Positions 22,138-33,059 of a stretch of 64,000 nucleotides of DNA are shown here, one piece after another. Location of the stretch: positions 215,046 through 279,045 of the forward strand of contig NW_024468553.1 in the NCBI RefSeq assembly GCF_001632365.1. The letters are read 5' to 3'. The stretch comes from Laetiporus sulphureus 93-53. Taxonomy: Eukaryota > Basidiomycota > Agaricomycetes > Polyporales > Laetiporaceae. Within the stretch, counting starts at the first letter, position 1. Each line of letters begins with the position of its first letter. A model generated the notes under the pieces. The model saw only the letters and a program-made list of their open reading frames with translations, was not told the DNA's origin and did no database searches. The position numbers and the translations under genes were made by a program.

Positions 22138-22257
22138 CGAGCCGCTCTTCGATCGCACGATGCACGATGCTCTGTGGACGTGGTGCGTACAAGCGGAGAT
22201 GAGCGAGGACGAGAAGAAGAAGGACGCTCTGGATGTTCAGGATGCTCAGGACGTGAA

Positions 22258-22393
22258 GAGCGAGAGTGCGCGCGCCTGCCCGAATGTTCCGGAGGCGTTC
22301 CCTGTCGGAACCGAAGACGCCCCCCTCGTTGTCCCAGAGCGCGAACACAAAGACACCACAGGAGCAGGAGCGTGAGGACGCGGACAAGGAGCG
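22258..22393. repeat. Left copy of an exact 136-bp duplication at the assembly gap
   Basis: The sequence from GAGCGAGAGTGCGCGCGCCT to ACGCGGACAAGGAGCG, directly before the Ns, recurs without a mismatch at 22494-22629. Confidence 0.95.
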
Positions 22394-22493
22394 NNNNNNN
22401 NNNNNNNNNNNNNNNNNNNNNNNNNNNNNNNNNNNNNNNNNNNNNNNNNNNNNNNNNNNNNNNNNNNNNNNNNNNNNNNNNNNNNNNNNNNNN
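22394..22493. other. Assembly gap of exactly 100 N
   Basis: One hundred consecutive N bases, the standard size for a gap of unknown length. It lies inside the RhoGAP pseudogene. Confidence 0.98.
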
Positions 22494-22629
22494 GAGCGAG
22501 AGTGCGCGCGCCTGCCCGAATGTTCCGGAGGCGTTCCCTGTCGGAACCGAAGACGCCCCCCTCGTTGTCCCAGAGCGCGAACACAAAGACACCACAGGAG
22601 CAGGAGCGTGAGGACGCGGACAAGGAGCG
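22494..22629. repeat. Right copy of the 136-bp duplication at the assembly gap
   Basis: Identical to 22258-22393; the RhoGAP frame continues beyond it from 22630. This is most simply an unmerged contig overlap and not a biological repeat. Confidence 0.95.
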
Positions 22630-23938
22630 TCGGCGTATTGCCGTCACTCGACACATCCTGCAGCTCTTTCCGCCGGAGAGCCTGTCATTGCTCGCTTATC
22701 TCTTCGCCTTCTTCACGCAGATTCCTCTGTGCCCAGATAACGGTCTCTCGTACGAAGACATCACACGGATTTTCGCTCATCGTCTGCTCGGCGGGCCCAG
22801 CAAGAATGCTGCGAGATCGCTTATGATGTGGTTGCTCAACCGCTGGAATGCTATATCCGAAAATCCACTCGGCGGCGACGAGAATGATAGCGATGCGCTC
22901 CAACCAAATTTAGTACGACGCATGAGCTCAGGACGCTTACGGCATTTGTCTTTGCCACCCCAGTGGAGCGAGGGCATACTTACACATGATGACAGTCTGC
23001 AAGTCCCGTCATATGCGACACCTTCTGGACGGCCGTATTCGTCGTCGGTATCGTCCGACACATCGTCGAGTACTGCAGAATCTATGGAGAGTGAAGACGA
23101 GCCCAAGGCGCGGGGCACGTTGGCGTACAATATGCAAGACATGCACGAGAGGAAAGCTGCATATGAAGCACACCTCGGCCTTCCAGACGACGACTATTAT
23201 GGGAAATCTTCTGTTCAGGAGCACGGCTTTGTCACGACGCCTCTTTCCGGTGAGTAACGCTGAATGTTGTTGGATTACCCCGTGTCCTTATAAAGGCCGT
23301 ATCTTAGATGAACACGACTTTCTACGACTACTTCAGGAAGGAGAAGAATGCATTCGAAAGCGATTCCGAGAGCATTTGTTGAACAGGTAATCACACACCT
23401 CTTTTCATTCACCGTCATCGGTATGTCTGACAAGGCGCCGTGTATGCAGATATGGATGAACTGTCTGCTCTGAGTGCAGAGCAAACCCCGCACGTCTCGA
23501 ATGATTTCCCGTCGGCTGTCGCCTCGTCGAATCACAAGCTCTCCTCCGCGTTGCAACGCATATCGGAGCTCGAGGCAGAGCTGCAGCGCACGCGAGATTC
23601 ACGAACGTCTCTGGAGGACGTGCTTTTGCCCGATTCCACGACTACGGGCATGCATCAGAAGCTTCGAAATGAACTGTCCGACGAATCGCCGGAAGGAATC
23701 GAATACATGCGACGCGAGACAGCGCAGAAGCAGCTGGAAGTTGCTTCGAACGAGCGAAACGACGCGAAGAAGCTTCTCCAGGTTTCAAGCAGTTGATTGA
23801 TGAGGTTTGCTGCAGTGATGTTCTCGAGGTAAACGTGTACAGCATATTTCATTTATCTCGCATAGGTACCACTAGGATAGAGAAAGAACATATTTACTCC
23901 AACAACCGATTGCGCTACTGTTGTACCGGATCGACGTA

Positions 23939-25145
23939 TCATACATGATTATTACTATACATGGCATACACGGGATCTCTTTGGTCTGTTGAGACGTCAA
24001 CTTGGCAAGCGATCGGAGGTGGTTTAGTGGGCGTAAGAAAAAGATGGTCAATGGCGCTCCCCAAGGGCGCACTACGGCGTATGATCGCCACGCGCGATAG
24101 CACATAGATAGCCCGCGTGAGCCTTCTCCAAATTCCCCATCTGCGCAGACTGTGTGAATGGCCTTTTGAGCCGCTATGCAAACTACGAACATGACGTGAA
24201 TACACTGAGTATCGCAAACGTATCCGCGGACGCACCATGACAGTCTGGGGTAAGTTGTTCACTGCATCCCGTAGATTGTTGAATGTCATATCTGCATTGT
24301 ATAGCCTCCTGCGGCAAGAAGGGCATGTCGCCTCGATTACTGAGAGCACCTCCGGTGCGATGAGTTGTGCGGCACTAATTGTGCGACCGAATGGAGCCTC
24401 ATCTGCACGCGATAACCATAACTCCTTCAAATTCCTCCACTGAGCATGATCAGGTGATCGTCGGCAACCTTCGCAGTTTTCTTTGGTATTGGCAGCAAAT
24501 CGGGTAACATCGTTCAGTGCTTTCTTCAGTGCGTCTTTCCCCTGTCTATGCAGTAGGAAAAGTTGCGCTGGGAGATACCCTTCCATGCGGGAAAGTTCTG
24601 CTATCACCGTTGGGGTAGATAGATCGAACGAAAGAGTGTATGATGATGCCAACTGCGCCTGCGCCTTCCAAGAATGTGCGCCTGCAAGGCGATAAACTCG
24701 CAGTGCGGTTGATTCGGATAGATAGCTGGTGATCATGTTTCGTATAATGGAGACGGATCCTGGCATGTCATACTTCTCTGCAGCTAAGAGAATGGATTCT
24801 ACGAGATCCAGCGAGCTTAAATCGGGCAGTTCCATTCCAGAAATCACCTGTAGAAGGGGCATGAGCACCGTTGAATCTTCGTCCAGGTGAAGGACATCGT
24901 CTGAGACGGTGCCAGGACCTTGGGGCAAGCTGGACATTGCAGCGAACCACCCTGAAACGCGCTTCAACGTGTATAGGTGAATGCGGAACAAGTTGGCATC
25001 CTGTGATGATAGTGTAATGGTGCCTGCATCCTCAGTAGTGAACAATGGATGCCAGTTGCTCTGATCAAGTACATAAATAAGCGACCGCCTACCACGATAC
25101 AAAATGCGAAAGGTGCATACTACTCACACTGTGAACGGTGCTCAT
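23939..25145 (-). CDS. BTB/POZ-domain protein
   Basis: Two minus-strand exons, 25145-25128 and 25060-23939 (intron GTGAGT...GATCAG), give 379 aa without a break. After MSTVHS the protein reads DAGTITLSSQDANLFRIHLY and TLKRVSGWFAAM, the BTB start pattern (..I.S.D...F.VH...L...S..F..M) common in large basidiomycete BTB families. HLDEDSTVLMPLLQVISGME and LAAEKYDMPGSVSIIRNMI complete a BTB fold. A Cys-bearing stretch (CEGCRRSPDH, CPSCRRR) lies near residues 230-285. BTB proteins often act as CUL3 adaptors; that role is inferred. The last ~100 residues, after NNLPQT, could be intronic readthrough: a GT there and a TAG-ending acceptor about 60 bases on would allow another end. Confidence 0.65.
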
Positions 25146-25938
25146 ATTGTTCTGCATAGATGAGCTTGCACGATCAAAATCGTCGGAGGATTGGGCGCAA
25201 ACTTAAAGGTTTGAGATGGGAAGCACATGACAATGCCCGATGTGCGATCTGGGGCGTTATGACACCTCGGTTGCTGGGTCATCTAGGGCCGTGATAACGT
25301 TCTGAAGCGGGAACGATGGCCACTTTATATCTTAGATGCGACCTTACGGCGATGATGGCAGGATGTGTGGCCTTTGAAGATGCTCAACGATGAGAATGAT
25401 GTCGCGCGCCAATTTGCTAGAGGATGCTGCCTGGAGACTCCTTCCCACGCCACATCCATACTCGAGGTGGTGGCATGATGTCGCTGAGCAGCAGCACACA
25501 TGTGTTTGGAGTGCATCGCAAGCAATGGCAAAGTGCGTCCATCATGGACACGATGTTTACGTGAAGACCTCGGCTTCGTGCGTTGTTATTGGCGATGCCA
25601 ATGCGCAAGGTTCCGTGAGGCGCAACCTTGAAGTTCGATCTAACTTATGGAACTAACAGCTGCTTTATTCTCTAGCCATGCTTTCGCATTGGTCTTACGT
25701 TCAAAATAGCCAACAACAGAGCTCTATAACGGAAAAAGAAACTCCACTCGAAATCACTCTGCGTACAGCTGCTCGAGCACCGTGTTCTTCGCCTCAAGCG
25801 CCGCCTGCGTCTAGGGATAGGAAAGCTGGTCCGCTGACGTCTGCAGTGGTAACCGCGTCTCGTCGACAAATGTGAGCACTGCGAAAACAAAAACCCAGGA
25901 TCAAGTCAGAGCACATCCTCTCCTGCTTATGATCTGCT
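25146..25938. other. No gene recognised
   Basis: Upstream region of the BTB gene and downstream of the aldehyde dehydrogenase. Small frames without motifs only. Confidence 0.4.
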
Positions 25939-27793
25939 TCAAGCAGCCCCAGCGATCCAGTATACAGGTGATGTTTGCGGATGCAGCAGGAGTACGCGGT
26001 CATCTGTGAACTCAGATATCGTGAATTGGCCATAACCCAAGAGGCCGCTGTTTCGAACGAAAAGTGTGAGTTTCATGCCCAATGTTATTCCTGAAAATGC
26101 ATGCTTACCTGAGGCCTCCCATGGGTCCTTCGCCGTGCACCGACTGTCCGTTGATATTGATGTATCCTGTAGTTCAGGACCCATCATGATTGTGAGCACT
26201 TCAGTTGAAAACATATGTGCCTTACCTGCCCGGACGCGCGGAGCTATCTCGAGCGCGGTGTGGATGTTTTGAGTCCACAACCCTGCCATTAGGGAATAAT
26301 CGCATGTATTCGCCAACCGCACTGCCTCGTCGATGGTATCCACTGCGGTCAGAGTGACGACTGGAGCGACGACGCTAAATAAAGGGGTCTGTCTATTGTT
26401 CATCGAGCACTGCCTCACCTGGTCTGAAGCACTCCTCATCCCAGAGCGCCATTCCTGGTTTGACGTCGGCGAGGAGGTGTGGCTGGACCACTGAGGTTTG
26501 TCTGGCCATGTCGCCGACCAGAATACGCGCGCCGGCGTCCTTTGCCTCACGGATGATCTTGAGCACGCGCTCTGCTGATTCCTCTGATATTAATGATGAT
26601 AATGCCTCGTCAGGTCCTCCGGCTGAAGGAACCAAAGCTTTTGACCAGAGAGGAGGTGAGAGAGCGTAGGACACCACGCTGGACGATGACATGTTGAGTC
26701 CACATGCATATTTGGCCGGAATTCATCAGGCCGCCGGTGGTGATTGATTGTGCTGCAGATTCGAGGTCTGCGTCCTCTAGGACCTGCGAACGATGCTGAG
26801 GATTTTGAATTTTTAGATCAGACGGGACGTTGCATACGATGACGGGGCAATTGCCGCCGAGCTCCAGCACATAGAGCTTCAGGTGCTTCACAGCCTCCAT
26901 TGCGATGGCTCTGCCCACATTCGGACCGCCTGTGAACTGTTCATTCACAGATGTGAGCGGAAGCTTGTACCTGAAAGAGAGTCTCTTACGTTGATCTTTC
27001 GTAAAGCTGGATGATCGATCATCTCCGCCATGCGCTTGCTGATGTCCTCCTCCGCTATGGAGATGGTGTTCAAAACACCTTTTGGCAGACCCGCCTGTCG
27101 ATCCATCATTTAGATATCGACATGAAGACAGAACGGTGCTTGTGCGTACCTCCTGGAATATTTGGCCAATGAGACTTTGAATTCGAGGGCTGACTGCAGA
27201 GCACTTCAGCGCGACTGTATTGCCACAGATGATAGGAATGAGAACGGCTCGGAAAGCCAACGCCAAGGGCACGTTCCATGGCGCGAGCGCAAGGCTGTTA
27301 CATGGTCCGATGAGTGAGTGGGAAAGGCCATTCGAGGACCGCTTTTCGCGTACATGACTCCCATGGCTCTTTTCTGTATCATCATCTGCCCGCCAGGTAT
27401 CAAGGAAGGCTTGACCTCTCCCTTGAGCTGATGGACCAGCGTGGCATTGTGGCGCAGGTTGTAGACCGATGCCATCACCTCGAAGCCTACCATGAAATCG
27501 GTAAACGCCAGCTCTTCCTTCAACGCTTTGGAGATTTTCTCTTGATACTTGGGCGTCATGAGGAGCTCTGAAGCTTTGATGAATACGTCTTGCCTTTTGG
27601 TTAGAGGCGAGTGCTCCCAGTCAGGGAAGGCAGCGGCGGCCGTGTCGATGGCGTCGTGACAGTCTTGGCTGGAGGCGGCTGCTGCGTGCCCTATGACGGC
27701 TTGCGAGTACGGGTTGTGCACGTCATATTGCGCGTCGGTGCTCGCTGGACGCGATGTCCCATCGATACAGAGGGGTGTGAAGGCAATCGACAT
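25939..27793 (-). pseudogene. Aldehyde dehydrogenase family protein with one frameshift
   Basis: The ATG at 27793 begins MSIAFTPLCIDG. Minus-strand exons join cleanly through LALAPWNVPLALAFRAVLIP, GNTVALKCSAVSP, GLPKGVLNTI, HPALRKIN-FTGGPNVGRAIA and LYVLELGGNCPVI (with the Glu of ELGG) to LEDADLESAAQSI. GLMNSGQICM carries the catalytic Cys. The C-terminal part runs LKIIREAKDAGARILVGDMA, LWDEECFRPG, TAVDTIDEAVRLANTCDYSL, GPMGGL and LGYGQFTISEFTDDRV, stopping at 25939. Known members oxidise aldehydes with NAD(P). Introns of 50-60 nt fit except for one problem: between VIVQRGV and GGPDEAL (about 26630-26670) the frame shifts by one base. A single base error would restore the gene, so it may be functional. 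Confidence 0.75.
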
Positions 27794-28080
27794 ATTGTCA
27801 AGATGTGATAGGTAATGGTGATGAGAGCGCTGTCTGCAGAGATGTCTTTTAATCGGTCAGCGAACTGCGGTCAAGTTGGGGATATTTAGAGGCAACGTGG
27901 ATGACTTCGATTGGGGCTCGCTTCCCATAATTTGATGGTGAATGCTAAGATAAAGAAGGCGGCATCTGAGAGATCAAGGAATCGGGTTTGAGGGTGTGTG
28001 ATGTGCTGCTTCTTTGTGTCGTCTTGATACATGCTCGTGGCGATCATAGATCAGCACGCGACTTGTTCGCCGGAGAGCTG
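27794..28080. other. 5' flank of the aldehyde dehydrogenase gene
   Basis: About 290 bp without a coding signal; probably contains the promoter of the minus-strand aldehyde dehydrogenase gene. Confidence 0.35.
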
Positions 28081-28860
28081 TTATCCGATCTGTTGCGCAG
28101 ACAAACATTCATGGTATCGTCGATCAATATGAAACCTCTGTGCATAGTTCGTCGCAGGCTTTGAAACTTGATAAGCTACACACGATAGTTCAACGATGAG
28201 GATGCATGAGAAGGCACAACGTCCGTGTGCGTCTAGAAGCATTTGCGGGTGAAGCTGCAGGCCGCTGATCGATGACCAGTCGTCTGGAAGCAGCGTTGGC
28301 GGGTGCAGGTGGGCATCGTCGTGCTGGAGGCTCTTGTCGTGAAGGAACATGTTCGGAGAGTTGTCCGACGGCAGCATCGGCGGCGGATGAACATAAGATG
28401 GAGAGTTTGTGCACTTGTCTGGGGGCAGCCTCGGCGGGCACCACAGCGAACTGCTGTTGTTGCCACGAAGCATGTTGTATGAACTGTTCAGGTCGTACGC
28501 GAAGTCGAGCGACGAGCGCTGCGACTTGCGAGCTCGATGATGTCGGCAATGTGTACGAGCCCACATACGAGACGAAAGATGTCGCGGAGCACGGGGGCTC
28601 CGATGCCGAGTCGCTGCTCATGCGGCGCCGCTGAAACATCCTCGTCTCAGTGATCGTGTTGTCCATGTCCGAGTAATCGCCGGAGAATGGGAGCGCATCC
28701 GCCGGCACACTGTTTGTCTGCGCGAGATAATCGGGATGATAAGGACCAGGGAAGGAGTACGATGATCCAAATAACGCGATGCTGTATGTGCTGTTCTGGC
28801 TAGCTCTGATTGCATCAAGGTGTGGTATTCGACTTCCTCGTGGCTGCTGAACATCTGCGT
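28081..28860 (-). pseudogene. Low-complexity regulatory-like protein with Pro-rich repeats, frameshifted
   Basis: Three minus-strand frames follow one another with shifts between them: MFSSHEEVEYHTLMQSELA; then YSIALFGSSYSFPGPYHPDY, GDYSDMDNTITETRMFQRRR and MSSDSASEP; then SQRSSLDFAYDLNSSYNMLR. The last frame goes on to repeated units (PPRLPPDKCTNSP, HPPPMLPSDNSPN, HPPTLLPDDWSS), about 15-25 residues each. Composition suits the C-terminal tail of a transcription factor, for example of the HMG-box type, but no DNA-binding domain is present in the window. Shifts lie near 28805 and 28535. The function is a guess. Confidence 0.35.
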
Positions 28861-30053
28861 CGTCGAGTCAGGTGGTCAGGGAAGGTTAGCTTCCATAGCT
28901 AGGCCGCGCAGAACCATGCAGCTTGTAGCTAGTGCATGGAAGGTGGTCAATCGGGCATTTTTCAGAGGCCGAGGCGAGTACGAGCAGGAGATAGGGAAGT
29001 AGGTACGCACTAGACAAAGGATCCATTCAATTATATTGTAAATTTTGGTGTGTAAGGAACACTCCATGAATGCAATACGCACCTTACTCGGCAGGATATG
29101 TGTTTGCAACCTGCGAGCTTCGTGACGCGACTGAGAGGTATATGGGACACGAGTGCTTGATTGGGATCTCGTCTCTATTCAGCACTGACAGTTGCAGAAT
29201 CGCAGCAAATGCATGTCCATGGACGGCAAAAGAGTCCTCCATCTCTTCCGCGCAGATCTAAGTAGTTTGAATTGATTTTACGACAGTGCAAGGAAAGAGT
29301 CAAGCCAGACAGACCCACCACGGTGAGGTCTTCACTGTGCAAGAGCACATCTCCCGGTGGCACATGGACCATGCACGAGTGGATATCGCTAATGCACGCG
29401 AAGCGGGTCCGGTGCGGAGATGGAACGGGAGGAGAATTCGTGCTATCGAACTCCAGATGGACGATGGCAGTGGCGCTGCACAGAGTAGTTTCAGAGTCGC
29501 AGGTGCTGGAAGGTCATTGCGGCTGTCACGCGATGGAAATATTAATGAGATGCTGAAGAGCGGACCAATGCCAATAGACCTGCAAGCCTGCTCCAATTCT
29601 GGCTGAGATACTCCCACGATCGACTTCGGCACTTTCGCGTACGCCCTCCAAACAGGTTTCTGCACTACGAGGTCTACCCGCTGCATCCATGCTGTCAAGC
29701 GGTTGTCAAGCAGGGGATAGCAATCCGCATCATGAGCAAATATAGTGCATTCCGCTCAACAGCGCATTGCGCTATACACTCCTGCCATCCGCAGTTCAGA
29801 CGTTGCCTATAAGTCGGTGTCTCCAAGTCTAGCGCTCCTGAATGGGACTAATCTGATTCTATATAGAGCCAAAGGAGGAGGTCGTGCTTGACCCATCATG
29901 GGGCGAGATTTGGGTGCGACTTCGGGTATCTGTGGCCATCAAGGAGCGCCGGCCTTCAATTTCTTGCGGTACGTCCTATAAGCGTGTATGCGCCATATCC
30001 TGACGTTCAGCAGCTGCTATGCATCGTGGTGTCAACATTCTCGTTCTTCAGCT
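28861..30053. other. About 1.2 kb without a recognised gene
   Basis: Frames at 29070-29700 occur on both strands over the same bases and have no motif. Directly before 30054, TTCTTCAG looks like a splice acceptor for the short coding-like segment inside the inverted repeat. Confidence 0.35.
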
Positions 30054-30330
30054 GCCGATGGCAACTCAGTTTCATCTTGTTGCCTTCTGTAGATCTATTG
30101 CATTTACCGTGCATAATACTTTGCAGAACCACGACATTCGATTACGATTAATGAGCGCCCCAGCTCTGAAAATGTTTTAGGTCATTCGAATCACTGACAT
30201 GATATATGATGGACGATGAAGCCACTAATGGACGTGCTATTCATGACAGTCGAACTATGTAGGCATGCAGATATGCAAGTTGTATACATGCCGAACGAGG
30301 GGAACGCAAACTGCCGTCCAAATCTTACCC
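30054..30330 (+). repeat. Left inverted copy (277 bp) with a short coding-like segment
   Basis: Starts GCCGATGGCAACTCAG and ends AAATCTTACCC. Read inward it encodes MATQFHLVAFCRSIAFTVHN, then TLQNHDIRLRLMSAPALKMF and a stop at 30178. Confidence 0.8.
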
Positions 30331-30908
30331 TTCAGCCTGTCCATGGTCGCTCTGCATCGGAATACGCATCGTAAATCCCTCCCGCAGATACATCTTTGTC
30401 ACCGCCAGATAGATGCTCTGTCGATCGTCCTCTCTGAAGGGCACACCGAGGTCAACGCGGAAGTCATGCCACGCGTAGATGATCCCAGCGAGAATCGCCG
30501 CCGTGATGAGGGCCCCAATCGACAAGTTCCATGACATGAGCACGGCAACCGGGCGAGGAAGATGACGATGTGCGGCATCGCGGTGTCCGCCCAGTGCGAG
30601 AAGCGCCGTGGGCCGCGCTCGGAGGCGAGGTAGCCAAGGGAGAAGGTGATGAGCTCGAGGTGCTTGGGCGAGAGGAGGATGGCGCCGCCGACGGCGATGG
30701 ACCATGGGAGGAATAACAGGATTACGCTTCTGGCGGACCACGGGCCTTGTAATGCATTTGATAGAGCATCGGAGCAGGAAGGCGAGCTAAATTCGGGGAG
30801 GAGGTCCTCTGTAGATAGGTCGAGTTCTGCCTCACGAGCCCTACCGTCCGATCTGTGCAAGTTTGAGGCCGCGCTCTGCTCGTCCTTTGTAGAGAGCGTT
30901 TCATACAC
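30325..30908 (-). pseudogene. Multi-pass membrane protein relic
   Basis: ATG 30908 opens a polar, acidic N-terminus (AREAELDLSTEDLLPEF). Hydrophobic segments follow: SVILLFLPWSIAVGGAILL, then after a +1 shift near 30555 PVAVLMSWNLSIGALITAAI and LAGIIYAW. The C-terminus reads YLAVTKMYLREGFTMRIPMQ and stops at 30325, inside the left inverted repeat. The join IFLAR/PVAVL needs one base, so the gene is broken as it stands. I do not recognise the family. Confidence 0.45.
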
Positions 30909-31210
30909 CTCCGACAGGCAATTTGATGCGATAAGTTATTGATCCTCACTCGCATTCATTATAGGCTCACCTGTCCAGATGGCCTCTCTTTCGAGACATT
31001 GATACCCTCCGCCTCTCGAGGTATGTCACACGAGGCATTTTGATGAAGAGTCACGAATCTGCTGTTGTTCACAAGACGAATAGCAATGGACTCACCGTAG
31101 CATCCTCAGCCTCCACGATGCCCATGTCCAAGTCTTGTGATGACACATCAGCATGGGCATGGAAGAATACGCAACAATCAAAGTGCTGATGAATCGAGGC
31201 ATGCCACGGC

Positions 31211-31354
31211 CACTTCGTAGATCTTTGATACACAGAAGATCATTGTAGTCAGCATGCGGAAGCGTGCGGACAATCTGCCGGAAGGCAATCAAGAACCGTG
31301 GCATGACGTGCCATTTCGTAGATTTTTGAAACACAGAAAATCATTGTAGTCAGT
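31211..31354. repeat. Imperfect 42-bp direct repeat
   Basis: CACTTCGTAGATCTTTGATA and the following bases at 31211-31252 recur at 31313-31354 with four changes. Three are C-to-T or G-to-A. The period is about 102 bp and the repeat lies in the spacer between the two divergent genes. Confidence 0.7.
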
Positions 31355-31552
31355 TTCAGTCACGCCGATCGTATCCACGAAGATGACCGCGTACTGATCA
31401 GATACTACTAGTAGCGCAGCGCTGCGCATGCATCTCGTGGGATCCTAGCCTCTAGTGCCAATTTCACCCGCGTCGCTTGCACTCCCAAGGTCGACATTTC
31501 AGGTGGTCAAAAGAAACTAGATGATATAAACCCCCGGGGTGGGGCATTGATC

Positions 31553-32671
31553 ATGCTGCATACCGACATGTCCACCCCTGTGGCCTACGAGGACTTCGCC
31601 AACGAAGAGGACGAATGGCACATCTTGTTGAACAGTCCGTCAAATGTTCCATACACGGACATGTATGCTCGATTGTTGCAGGTGTAATACAGCTGAATGA
31701 TGATCATACCCTGATATTTTAGATGACTCTCCAGCCCGGCGTCTGTGAACGCTTTCCCCATATTGGCTAGATGCGCTTCAAAAGCGAAGGCGGAGCTGTT
31801 GCTAGCAATGGTTCAGCGAGCATTCAATGAACTGGGCACACCTGACCAGGAAAGCCTTGATTTTATCCACTGCATCGAGAGCAATGAAGCCTTGGCAAAA
31901 TGTACCGACAAGATGTATGCGGTCTACGGCAGAGGTATCGGATTCATAACGTTTTCGTTCGCGTGAGTACCAACAATTTCTGTACCTCCTTCAAGATGAG
32001 ACATTAGCTTGTTAGTCGCGATATCAAGCCAATGTTTGTTGAAGGCAACCCGGCAAAGTATCATTGCAGGTTCAGACGAGTGGAAAATCTGGGCCAGGCT
32101 GTGGTGTACCTACTCATGAAGGGGAACATGGAGCAGCTCCGTCGAATGGGTTTCGATTGGGTGAAGACCACAGCACACGGTGAGTAGCACGTTATATGGC
32201 GAAGTAACGGCTCAAGTTGTTGACTGGTTGTTTGCAGAGAAAGAAGCGGCAGCGGTAGGAGACGGTCTCGTAGTCTCGCTCACGTCTCGCGCCACTCCAT
32301 CAATCACCAATGATGCGTCCATCAGCGTTACAGCTGTCGAGAGCGCCACGCGAGTTCCTTTGCCAGCGCCAGAGGTCCTGGCAGCTCTCCCGGCCAAGTC
32401 ACCGTCGACCACGAGTATTGAGTCGATTATACTGCCGTCCGGAAGGCGGAAGCCAAGATGCCGGAAATGTCATCTCTACATTGAGGGGCACACTGAAGGA
32501 AGGTGCTTGGAGGCCCTGGCTGATCAGACTGCACTGGTGACCGACCAGTTCCAACGTCTCAACGTTGAGAGGTCGGCCATTGAGACCAGATCAGTTGCAG
32601 TGCCTGCCGTCACTCACTCGGCTGCGGCCTCCGGTTCAGCCCCTTCTCGTCCTTCTGCGCGTAGGAACTGA
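31553..32671 (+). pseudogene. Zinc-knuckle protein of the inverted-repeat unit
   Basis: A TATAAA at about 31525 precedes ATG 31553. Exon 1 reads TPVAYEDFANEEDEWHILLN and PYTDMYARLLQ to a GT donor. The next pieces are FPILARCASKAKAELLLAMV and DFIHCIESNEALAKCTDKMY; then, after an intron, IKPMFVEGNPAKYHCRFRRV and GQAVVYLLMKGNMEQLRRMG; then the last exon from about 32239. That exon ends with a Ser/Ala tail after RKPRCRKCHLYIEGHTEGRC, a CX2CX6HX4C zinc-knuckle-like motif typical of nucleic-acid-binding, retroelement-like proteins. The exon 1/2 join is out of frame by one base. The family is not recognised. Confidence 0.5.
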
Positions 32672-32694
32672 ACTTATCATGATCATTGAATAAG

Positions 32695-32969
32695 GGGTAA
32701 GATTTCATTGGCAGTTTGCGTTCCCCTCGTTCGACATGTACAACTTGCGTATCAGCATGCCTACATAGTTCGACTGTCACGAATAGCACGTCCATTAGCG
32801 GCTTCATCGTCCATAATATATCATGTCAATGATTCGAATGACCTAAAACATTTTCAGAGCTGGCGCACTCATTAGTCGTAATCGAATGTCGTGGTTCTGC
32901 AAAGTATAATACACGGTAAATGCAATAGATCTACAGAAGGCAACAAGATGAAACTGAGTTGCCATCGGC
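32695..32969 (-). repeat. Right inverted copy (275 bp)
   Basis: Reverse complement of 30054-30330 with about a dozen substitutions and one 2-bp indel. The same peptide is encoded inward with YY for HN. Three changes in RLRLMSA are silent (TTA/CTA, AGC/AGT, GCC/GCG). Confidence 0.8.
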
Positions 32970-33059
32970 GGCTCAACAAGAGCAGCCGGGGAAGCATCGT
33001 ACATCGCGGACCTACTTCCGCGAAGGCATGAAAGCAAAGCTAAACTCATTCAAACGGAG

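Larger units (their letters stand above)
22138..23875 (+). pseudogene. RhoGAP protein, 5'-truncated, gap-containing and frameshifted
   Basis: EPLFDRTMHDALWTWCVQ (about 22138-22191) is the RhoGAP stretch where such domains read L.xxL.xxLW. After a charged insert and the assembly gap, the frame at 22502 reads ILQLFPPESLSLLAYLFAFF, NGLSYEDITRIFAHRLLGG and ARSLMMWLLNRWNAI, the second half of the RhoGAP domain. A Ser-rich linker follows, then GRILDEHDFLRLLQEGEECI in exon 2, and a coiled coil (LQRISELEAELQRTRDSRTS, KQLEVASNERNDAKKLLQ). It would switch off a Rho-family GTPase. The N-terminal half of the GAP domain (with the Arg finger) is missing. Frameshifts lie at the CG repeat near 22270, at the exon 2/3 junction (23390-23450) and at about 23783. 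Confidence 0.7.
30054..32969. mobile_element. Candidate inverted-repeat element with two outward-facing genes
   Basis: A 277-bp segment (30054-30330) and a 275-bp segment (32695-32969) are inverted copies of each other, about 95 percent identical by eye. They enclose 2.36 kb holding one minus-strand gene relic (30325-30908), a short direct repeat, and one plus-strand gene with a zinc knuckle (31553-32671). Both genes run outward and stop at the inner edge of the repeat nearest to them. Flanks outside the repeats are unrelated (TCTTCAGCT on the left, GGCTCAACA on the right), and no clear target duplication is seen. It may be a mobile unit with long terminal repeats or an inverted segmental duplication; sequence alone cannot decide. 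Confidence 0.45.

Noticed and set aside
22258..22629. True tandem duplication in the RhoGAP gene
   Set aside because: The copies are identical, flank a gap of exactly 100 N and would break the domain; an unmerged assembly overlap is simpler.
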